NCBI GenBank assembly: GCA_014607495.2
Contig: CP053162.1
Span: 2,550,469 to 2,614,468 of the forward strand
From: Carposina sasakii
Taxonomy: Eukaryota; Arthropoda; Insecta; Lepidoptera; Carposinidae
DNA: 64,000 bases
Direction: 5' to 3'
The notes below the pieces were generated by a model. That model was not told where the DNA came from. It saw only the letters and a program-made list of their open reading frames with translations, and searched no databases. Below are positions 55,801 to 64,000 of this stretch, in pieces (position 1 is the stretch's first letter; each line of letters starts with the position of its first letter). A program made the position numbers and the translations under genes.

Positions 55801-55997
55801 GTAAAGTGGACGAAAAGGCGACGCAGCTCCACGCGATCGCGTCACTAAAAGTGTTGCTTGAGGCAACGAGGCCGACCGCGGGCGGCGCGGGCGCGGCGGC
55901 AGCGAGGCATTCGGCCGCCGCTGCTCAAGCTAAGGAGACTCCGGTGGACCTGCCTAATGGCGGGGTCGCGGATGTGCAGCTAGATGCTATAGAAGAG
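55801..55997 (+). CDS. NCKX exchanger, coding exon 3 (cytoplasmic loop)
   Basis: The acceptor CCCATTCGCAG completes a Gly codon and continues KVDEKATQLHAIASLKVLLE (residues 273-292), a conserved loop segment. An alanine-rich variable stretch follows and the exon ends LDAIEE before GTATGC (phase 0). The local GC-rich codons resemble exon 1. Confidence 0.94.
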
Positions 55998-56889
55998 GTA
56001 TGCATATGCAGGTGGTGGCTTTGGTACTTGGAGTTTTATACATATAGGTATATTAGACGTATAATAGATAGTTACATCTACCTATGTACCCTACACAATG
56101 GCAAACAAAGAATTCATTCATCCATATACACGGCTGTGTTTCCTAAATGGGTCCATCTGAACAAAAGAGATCCCACCGCAACGTTTAGCATAGCCGGCAC
56201 AAGATATAAATGATCAATGCTAAACTGCTAGTTGGAGTTCTATAGTTATGCGGGGTATACCTAATAGACGCAAATGTATCAAAATGAAGCTAGATTCTAT
56301 GAAAAAGGTAGGTCGTGCATTTTGTTCACGCTGCTATGATGCTTGAGGTTCTATAATAGAAACTTAGGTGCAATATCTGTGAAGGCTGCCCTTCTTGTAT
56401 ACAAATCCCCTTCTACACAGATTAAAAAGCTACCACCAAATTTTGACAAATATAATGAATTACTACCACCTCTCAACCAGGGTATTCGGTTGAGAGTTCA
56501 AGGGAAAGTTACTAATAGAATACGAGCGCTACCTTTCAAAGTTACCTTATCTATGTACTATTCATAAAGGTGCTATTACACTTATAGTACTACACCTATA
56601 GTTTTAAGACATTCACATGTTACTTATAAGCTCTATCTTAGACACTAGACACAAACTTAGTAATGTAGATGAGCACTACATAATGCATGTCGCCGGAAGA
56701 CCTACGGAAACTAATTTGGTCTAACGTAACTTATACTGCCGCCGCCGCGTGGAAATTAATTTCAAAGATGATGCGTAATATCGTAAATTCCCGGATTCAC
56801 GCTGTCGTAATATTCATAAAGGGGGTTAGTGCATCTTTGGCAGAGGACTCGGTCTTCCTATAAAATAACCCAATTTACATATATACATA
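55998..56889. other. Exchanger intron 3, first part
   Basis: A family D fragment (minus strand, about 56130-56220, CACGGCTGTGTTTCCTAAAT). No other feature. Confidence 0.4.
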
Positions 56890-57271
56890 TAAGGGGTGAT
56901 TTTTGGTCGTCATCGTTCCCGAAAACTACGGAATCTCCTCATCATCACAATCATTTTTCTCCATGGAAGCATACCTGTTGTTTGGTTCCCAACATATTAG
57001 GGTCCGAAGTTAAATAAATAGACTCCGTTTTTCTGCATAAATGCATATAGATGCGCGTAGCAAGATTTTTTCACGAGAATTAATTAATAGGCATCAGTCT
57101 ATGAAAAAACTAACATAAATACTGGACACTAAATTTCGCTCGATCAAGAATTTTTTTTTAAATCTAAAAATTTACATCGTTTCCCAGCGTTAGTTTTGGC
57201 ATAAACTTACTTTATTTGATGTATAAAGTACGTACCCTTCGTTAAGGGTGGCAACGAAAAAACACCTGTAT
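56890..57271 (+). mobile_element. MITE family A, copy 10
   Basis: AAGGGGTGATTTTTGGTCGT to AAGGGTGGCAACGAAAAAAC and ACCTGTATA. Confidence 0.78.
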
Positions 57272-57346
57272 AGCTAATTTCTACACGGCTGATTTTCAAA
57301 AAGCTAGAACTGCAGGATCACGAAGATGATCCTGCAGCTACGCTTA

Positions 57347-57610
57347 TACAGGGTGTAACAAAAAGGGTATGTTAAGCGAAAAGCTACGTAAATAGCCCAC
57401 TGTAGAGAACTTATCCACAAAATTTAAGACTCGAAATCACATTTTTATTTTTCAAGATTGTATGAAAATTCCTGAGATATTAAAATAATTCTCCATACTA
57501 TCGGGAAAAAGTAAACATGTGATTTCGAGTCTCTTTTGTGGATAGATTCTTTACAGTGGGCTATTTACGTAGCTTCTCGCTTAACATACCCTTTTGTTAC
57601 ACCCTGTATA
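57347..57610. mobile_element. MITE family B, copy 5
   Basis: TACAGGGTGTAACAAAAAGG to CCCTTTTGTTACACCCTGTA; both arms intact, probably the most symmetrical B copy. Confidence 0.82.
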
Positions 57611-59434
57611 TAGCATAGCAAGGTCAAATGTAAAAAAAAATATTACAAGTAACAATATGCTAGTTAATTGTCTGAGAGAACGCCTCAGAGTTCTAGTATT
57701 TTTTTAATTGATTTTGCTTTACAACATGGAAGGAAGGAGATGCATATCATCTCAATGTATTCGAGATTCTCATGGACAGATATCTTACCAGTCAATAACG
57801 TAACCCCTAAATTAATAACTGGCAAAGTTGAGTTAAGGCGACGCATTGCTCAAAAATAAAATCCTAAACGTTCATAGCCGGAGGCCTACTGAGGGAAGTT
57901 TATTTCCATACAAATATGAATGAGAACTAGGCTAAAACTAAAAGAGCATAAGCGACAAAACATTTTTTTTGTGTTTTTTTTTTTTAAACCACACAATATT
58001 TTTAAAAAGTGCAAACCCACGTTTTTAGAGTGTTTTTAGACAAGTCTATTGACACAAAAATTTTTTGCTTTAATCCCTCTGGTTTGCCTGTACTTATAAA
58101 ATTTACAAATCTGATTTAAAAGAAGTATCTTAAACATATGAAGAATTCGATTGTTAAATATCGCTTTCCTATATTTTGTGATAGTTGAAAAATATCGATA
58201 TAACTAGCACCAATTTGACCAATTCGTCGCCTTAATGCAGATTTTAATACTTAAGTTATACCTCGATTCGTTCGGCTCAGAGCTTTTTACTTTGGAGCAA
58301 GAAGTTTTTATATTGCTGGATAGGGAATATAACGAGTTTTTTTTTATAAGAAAAAACAATTTCAACATCGATCAAAAATGTAGGTACAAGTAACAAAAAT
58401 ATAAAACGCACTATCACTGACGGGATCTTAATAAACATATTTCCCTTTCAAAACTGTACTAAACGTATTTGAATCCATTTCATCTCTGCTGATCCTTGAA
58501 AGCCGTACCCTCGTGAAATCCGACATTTTTCATATAAATCTGTCCCTTAAGACGTCCGGAGTTGTGGATTGTGACATGTCCGGTATCCCGGACTTATATC
58601 GATATATCTTGTTTTCACAACTTGCTGTGGTTGGATAGTTTAGGGATGGGACGGTTCGATAACAATTATCGACCTTGCCATGTGTGTGCTCCGTGATTCT
58701 TTAGATGTGTGTCAGATTTCAAATAAATTATTGGCGAAATAATCGTATGACATCTATCAACCGATAGTATAAGGATGGGACGACGGTTCGATAACAATTG
58801 TCGACATTGGTAAGTATATGCCGTAAATCATTGGATGCAGTATAATATTATTTTACTAAAATAATCACATAATACAAAATAATAACATCTGTTTACCCAC
58901 GAATTTACTTTATTTATTTACTTTACATTGAAGTAGAGATTATTAGTTTAAGTAAAAGTAAAAGTAGAGATTATTAGTTTAAGTAATTCCTAGTTTTAAT
59001 AAATTAAATTCATTCTCATTGTTTATGCATTAGATAGTTTATAAGCTTATACAGTGTGTTGTCATGCATGTATATACTTGCTATATACAGCTGTTAAAAT
59101 CTACCTCTATCTCTAGAGAAACGCGGCATGTGTGGAGCAAGGTTTAGTTTTTATCGATATAATAATGTTGACTTTAGGGCAACCTTGTTTTTGTCGCAGA
59201 GGTCGTAAATTTGAAATGCCAAATGCAATATTTGTGTTATAAATCAGTCCACCTCTATTAAATGCAAATTTTGATTTAGAAATTTTTATTATAAATACAT
59301 GCGGCCACCAACCACACTGTCCGTGTGCTTAGGATGCCCATTTTTCCCGATCCCGTGGGAATCACTCACTTGGAAACAAAATTGAGTATCTTAATGCCAA
59401 GTCAAAAAAGTTATCTCACACCTCATACACACAC
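57611..59434. other. Exchanger intron 3, unassigned stretch
   Basis: Contains scattered family D pieces near 57660-57750 and a local duplication (GGATGGGAC...TTCGATAACAATT at about 58643 and 58772). Otherwise AT-rich and without genes. Confidence 0.4.
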
Positions 59435-59640
59435 GGCTGTGTTCCCATGGAGGGGTAGTCAGAACAGCAAGATCACGAAGGAGATCATACAGTCACGTTT
59501 AGCACAGAGGGGCCAGGGGTAAACGATTAGTAACAGTAGCTAGCTCGTCGCCTGAGAGTTCCTTAGTTCCGCGGAAGGAGATGCAGCTGATGTATTCCAG
59601 TGAAGCCCCGCATCAGCACAGTACACCTTCCACTCGTTCA
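59435..59640 (-). repeat. Repeat family D, copy
   Basis: CACACGGCTGTGTTCCCATG, GATCATACAGTCACGTTTAG, CGTCGCCTGAGAGTTCCTTA and AGTGAAGCCCCGCATCAGCA. It ends 30 bases before exon 4. Confidence 0.65.
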
Positions 59641-59671
59641 AAATCATGCTCTAATCGGTTTTTTCTTCCAG

Positions 59672-59810
59672 TTAGGGGACCTAGAGGACGACACGACTCC
59701 GCTGGACATGTCGTGGCCCTCGGGTTTCCGAAAGCGACTGACGTACCTGTTGGTCGCGCCAATAGTCTTCCCGTTATGGATAACCCTCCCGGACACGAGG
59801 ACGCCGAGAG
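59672..59810 (+). CDS. NCKX exchanger, coding exon 4
   Basis: Acceptor TTTTCTTCCAG, donor GTAGGT. It encodes [18 protein letters not shown], followed by [20 protein letters not shown], the helix that opens the second membrane domain, and ends DTRTPR plus one base. Residues 338-383. Confidence 0.94.
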
Positions 59811-60534
59811 GTAGGTATTTGCCACCTTAGCCCTTTTCGGGCTAGATCTAGCACTTTTTACTGTGGTTGAACTCGTTTTTTCTTGTTTTAGCCCGAAAAT
59901 AACAATCTAGCCTTTCAATCTAGCGATACGAAAACTTCACACCACGATTACCAAGTTATGAAACAATTTTCGTTAGTCACACCTACCTAATTCCTTTAAT
60001 TACCTGCTTCTTTACTGGGGAATCCTAAAGTTTCTTTCTAAGCATAACGTACTAACGTACTAAATTCGTTTCATATACAAATAAATATTAACTTTTGCAT
60101 TTGTATTTATGTTTAGCCCTTTCTAGCATCTCTTTTGCTAAATCTAGCCCTTTTTAGCTTGTCCGACTACCCTTTTCCAAAAACGGAGGTGGCAACACTG
60201 GACTTTGGAACTTCTTTAGTCCACTGCCAGATATTTCAAATGCTGAGCTACATCCCTACATCTTCGGCTGATCTTCCAATCTAATGACTCATGATTGCGA
60301 TCGTGCGAATACTTCGCTTTCTTTGACTACATTATCTGGACTAAATCTTGATGATGGATGAGACATCCAAGCAAGGACATAGCTTTTATATATTCTATAC
60401 TTTAGCTTCTATAGTACATCCGACGATGTGATATGCCCAAAAGATACAATCTAAAAAAACTGGATACACTTAGCATACACTTAGCATAATACTATTATTT
60501 ACTGTATAATAACAACTAACTTCTTTCTTTTCAG
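59811..60534. other. Exchanger intron 4
   Basis: No repeat resolved except a weak family K-like stretch near 60265-60305 (CTAATGACTCATGATTGCGA). Confidence 0.45.
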
Positions 60535-60787
60535 GGAAGAACTTTTTCCCAGTAACGTTTGTAGGGTCAATAGTGTGGATAGCTTTTTTCTCGTATCTAA
60601 TGGTGTGGTGGGCGAATGTCGCGGGTGCGACGGCGAGGGTGCCTCCCGAGGTGATGGGGCTGACCCTGCTGGCAGCTGGAACGTCGGTGCCTGACCTGAT
60701 CACGTCGGTCATCGTCGCCAGGAAGGGGTTTGGAGATATGGCGGTCTCCAGTTCGGTGGGCAGCAATATTTTCGATGTTACCGTTGG
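60535..60787 (+). CDS. NCKX exchanger, coding exon 5 (alpha-2 repeat)
   Basis: Acceptor CTTTTCAG, donor GTGAGT (phase 2). After [17 protein letters not shown] comes the alpha-2 repeat [20 protein letters not shown] (Asp437) and then [14 protein letters not shown] (Asp464). In NCKX2 the equivalents of Asp437 and Asp464 are needed for transport and for K+ dependence respectively (established knowledge), so this product should be K+-dependent. The final exon or exons, expected to start LP-PW, are beyond the right edge; visible protein is 467 complete codons. Confidence 0.95.
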
Positions 60788-61359
60788 GTGAGTTGGACAT
60801 TGTTCAAATTATTTTAATCCATACTTTTACAATACTAGCATATTCTAGACAAGTCCATACATATATAAATGATGTGAGATGAGGAGATGACCAGAGATGA
60901 GGATGAAGATAGTTCGGCCACGTTTCAGATCGTGGGGGCAGATTTGAAATATCAGAGACAACTTGCTCATGGCCTGAGAGAACGCCTCTGACAAATCCAT
61001 ATAACAGAGTTGTAGATAACAGCTATGTGTGAGTGAGAGCAATATATTTATAATTAAGATGCATATTATAATTTAGTATAAATTCTGTTCATATAATAAT
61101 GGATATTACCTACTTGTTAGGTTAGTTCCTCACACAACAAAAGTTCAATGGATAGGGTTAGAATTCAAATTAATAGAACTAGCAGATTAATGTAAGGATT
61201 TTTATATCAATAAAATCTCCATGTTCTGAAAAATGTTATTCGTGTAAACGATGATTTGTTCGTATTTTAAACACCCGACCTTGACAAAACGGGATAGATT
61301 TTTTTTACCGATGATTTTATATGCAATGAAAATTGAGGTACAGTAATCAAATATTATTC
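60788..61359. other. Exchanger intron 5, start
   Basis: Follows the exon 5 donor. A family D trace (CATGGCCTGAGAGAACGCCT, near 60969). Nothing else. Confidence 0.4.
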
Positions 61360-61535
61360 AAAAAATTATTAATAAAGAAATGGTAAAAATACCTCATCCT
61401 GGTGGGAATCGAACCCACGATCTCTGCATTCCGTGCCAGCGCTGTTACCACTGAGCCACCGGGTCAATTACTCGGATGACAAATTTTACCATCTCTTTTT
61501 GAAATTACATTATTGGAAACGTTATTTTTCATCCC
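61360..61535 (-). repeat. tRNA-like repeat family I, copy 4
   Basis: Reverse orientation; GGTGGGAATCGAACCCACGA is the T arm and CACTGAGCCACCGGGTCAAT the D arm and acceptor. The flanks AATAACGTTTCCAATAATG and ACCATTTCTTTATTAATAA match copy 2. Confidence 0.72.
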
Positions 61536-61574
61536 GATAGCTATACATAAGCCAAATCTCGGCAAACAAAGCTG

Positions 61575-61843
61575 AATCCCTCTATATTATAAATAAATAA
61601 ATAAATAAATATTCACACGCTTCACAACACATTGACCTAGTCCCACACTAAGATCCCTAAGGTCTTGTGTCGTGGGTACTAAGCAACGGTATATAAATAC
61701 ATAGATAAGTATAGAAACATCCATGACTCGGAAACAAACATCGACATTCATCACATCAATGTTTGCACCTACCGGGATTCGAACCCAGGACCTATGGCGT
61801 CGCAGGCAGGGTCACTACCAACTACACCAATCGGCCGTCAACG
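61575..61843 (-). repeat. tRNA-derived SINE (second family)
   Basis: On the minus strand it starts with a tRNA-like head: GACGGCCGATTGGTGTAGTT (A box) and AGGTCCTGGGTTCGAATCCC (B box). The body continues with TTTCCGAGTCATGGATGTTT and the unit ends in a TTTA repeat. It is a standard Pol III SINE layout. Confidence 0.82.
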
Positions 61844-62037
61844 TTATTCTACTATTACATAAATATAACAAAAGCTGTATGTTGTATCAAACAATGTCAA
61901 ATTGTCACGATTGTAGAGATAATTTGCTTTTGCTTTAGCTATTTCATCTACAGAATACTTACTTTTACGAATATAATAATGATATGTGTGGACTATGTCT
62001 AAACATTTTTAATACATACATACATACATATAATCAC

Positions 62038-62323
62038 CAGAGGTCGGAATTAGGTAGAGTCATTTATGTACTTGCATCGAAATGTTGATATTAATGTGGA
62101 CCTTCCCAGGATTTCTAATGGACAATCCCGTGTGGCCAACACAATATTACAAATAAATAATAATAAAACCCTCAGAGATAGACAAATAAAACAAAGATAA
62201 TAATTAACATAAAATTTCTGCTCTTTAAAATTAATACCGGAATTTGAGGCATATCCACTTTATTCTTTCGCTGTATGAAATCAGTGCAAGTACATAAATG
62301 ACTCTACCTAATTCCGACCTCTG
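62038..62323. mobile_element. hAT-like MITE with perfect 8-bp target duplication
   Basis: Ends CAGAGGTCGGAATTAGGTAG and CTACCTAATTCCGACCTCTG; the inverted repeats extend for about 39 bases without mismatch. ATAATCAC occurs at 62030-62037 and 62324-62331. It has inserted into the 3' tail of a family G copy. Non-coding, 286 bases. Confidence 0.88.
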
Positions 62324-62331
62324 ATAATCAC

Positions 62332-62515
62332 GCCTTTATCCCTTACGGGGTAGGCAGAGCACTAAGGGCCGATAGAACCACATGGTGCCACTTCTGACCA
62401 ATTTTTAGGGTATAGTTGAGATGTACAAGTTCGGTTAGTAGTGACAGGTGGTCAACCCATCGCCTACAAAACACCAAGACCCTCTTGTCCCTCTACTGGC
62501 TTGTACAGTATTTCT
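62332..62515 (-). repeat. Repeat family G, copy 3 (interrupted)
   Basis: CGCCTTTATCCCTTACGGGG to CTACTGGCTTGTACAGTAT. Its TACATACATA tail continues on the other side of the hAT-like insertion (62003-62029). Confidence 0.72.
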
Positions 62516-62665
62516 CATGCCCGTCAATTTATTATGCAGGTATTAAAATCCGAAATAAATTCAGCTGTTTACGCCCGTGACGGGGTTCGAACTTATGACC
62601 TTCGGCTTAACCCATGTTTAACCGCATTTTATGCAGCTTGTACCGTACCGGTCGTAGGTACCATG
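62516..62665 (-). repeat. Possible tRNA-related SINE remnant
   Basis: On the minus strand AAGGTCATAAGTTCGAACCC resembles a B box, followed by GTCACGGGCGTAAACAGC. The A box is not clear. Confidence 0.4.
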
Positions 62666-64000
62666 GTTAAGAATCACTCTTAAAAATAAGACAAATACAA
62701 GTATTATATACCAGTTTAATCATGTGACGTGACGAATGCGCGAAAAGTTAGTTTTTGTACCCGAAAAGCGACGGTAGGCTTCATTTTTTACCACGTTGGC
62801 CTTAATAAGCTAACTGGTTTAAATTAGATCCGTATTTGGCACAAATTTACTAACCTCTTGGGAAATAATGAGAATGACTGTATGTACTATCACAGTACCA
62901 TAGTACAGTACAATAGTACAAGTACAATCAAATGCTACGTGTACTTATTGCTTTTATACCTCAAGAGTCGTACGTTCTATTGTTGAGCAAATAAAAGCCT
63001 TAAAGTGAACGTTAACAAAAACGTTTGCGTTTAAAAAGCGTTTGTCGTGGAAGCCATTATGGAGTACAGTGGAAAATAAATAAAAATGCTATAAGCCAGT
63101 TTCAATTATAAGAAAACAGAAACTACATAAAATAGTGTTAATATGACAAAGCCAATATGCACTAAGAATATTTAAAAATCTTTGTTGACCAATCAATAAG
63201 CATTTTTAAAATCACCTTATAATATTTATAATTAATTTTGTATTGAAATTTATCGAAAATAACTATCGTATGAATTATAGCAATTAGCGAGACTAACGAT
63301 CAGCAATAATTTATTATAAAATCTTGTACATGTAGATAAGATAGGTAAGTATTACGTGCCCAACTACTACTGAATCCTAAAGTTCAGACACACCCTTTAT
63401 TACAATAAGTAAAACTATCGAAAATACAAATTTAAAATTGCATTCAAACTGTCATAATATGTACCAAAAAATGTATCTACTACGCTCGAAAAATTACTAC
63501 GAATATGTTTCGTAGTCGTTACTACGAAGGAGTGCAATTAGTGCGTAGCAACTACGGTAGGAATAAGACCGTTTGATATAGACTTTTATACCATCATGCT
63601 CCATTCCTTTACAAATAAAAATTAAAGCAGCCACGGACCCAGGATACAAAGTTTTTGGTGGAACATGTGAACAGCAGTAGGAAACCTAATGCTTACGTAA
63701 AAAAAATAAGTTAATAAGTCATTTTACTTTCTTTTTTTTTTCAATTTTCGTCAAAGGACCTAGGTTTCTAGATAAAGTAGTTAGGCTCCCTAGCTAACTT
63801 GTTATTTTCTCAACACATTTACCCAACACTTTGGAGCGGCGCCAAAACGGGCCCGAAGCTAAATGGCGACTGATAAAGGGTAAACGAAGTTCTTGCTGAA
63901 GATTTTTTAAGTCACTTTGGATATAGCTAGGTATAGTAAGTTGCTGTTCTACTAGAAACCGGTCCTTATTATGTAACTGGCTAGAGCGGAAATAAAACTT
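62666..64000. other. Exchanger intron 5, right edge of window
   Basis: AT-rich with short tandem motifs (AGTACAAT type near 62890-62930) and a small TACTACGAA hairpin near 63495-63530. No exon resembling the exchanger C-terminus was found. Confidence 0.45.

Overview
The window is animal nuclear DNA and most likely lepidopteran (moth or butterfly). It holds split genes with GT-AG introns, long AT-rich introns packed with short inverted-repeat elements and SINEs, and repeat types familiar from moth and butterfly genomes, such as the 'ctgctggacgtaggcc' and 'gacttcgtccgcgtg' families. This assignment is an inference; no species was identified.

Two host genes are clear and diverge from each other. 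The left gene, on the minus strand (start at 3428, running off the left edge), is nicalin, an ER-membrane protein of the BOS (nicalin-TMEM147-NOMO) translocon module. Five exons and 298 codons are visible, with all phases consistent. The right gene, on the plus strand (first ATG at 9619, running off the right edge), is a K+-dependent Na+/Ca2+ exchanger of the SLC24/NCKX family. Five exons (9619-10293, 44495-44633, 55801-55997, 59672-59810, 60535-60787) encode both alpha repeats; the C-terminal exon(s) lie outside. It spans more than 51 kb because introns 1 and 2 are full of mobile DNA.

The large intron 1 (10294-44494) contains a nearly intact DIRS-like tyrosine-recombinase retrotransposon (16268-21203). 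It has 61-bp perfect inverted terminal repeats, a gag-like gene that appears to contain a spliceosomal intron, a reverse transcriptase/RNase H gene that overlaps gag by about 276 bp in the -1 frame, and a tyrosine recombinase gene. Further along is an antisense reading frame (29986-31279) of unknown function with one apparent frameshift. Intron 2 contains the ends of an internally deleted transposase gene near 51 kb.

The remainder is mostly repeats. There are two abundant inverted-repeat families with TACAGG ends (called A and B here), a MITE with ends near CAGTGGGGTAAGC (C), and several individually recognisable MITEs, some with target duplications (PIF/Harbinger-like with TAA; two hAT-like with 8-bp duplications; a TTAA-flanked palindrome present twice). 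There are also SINE-like families (D-H), a tRNA-like repeat (I), a second tRNA-derived SINE, and 3' fragments of non-LTR retrotransposons. No CRISPR, rRNA or bacterial-type operon is present. No confident promoter was identified for either host gene. Repeat boundaries are eye-aligned and good to roughly 10 bases unless a target duplication fixes them.
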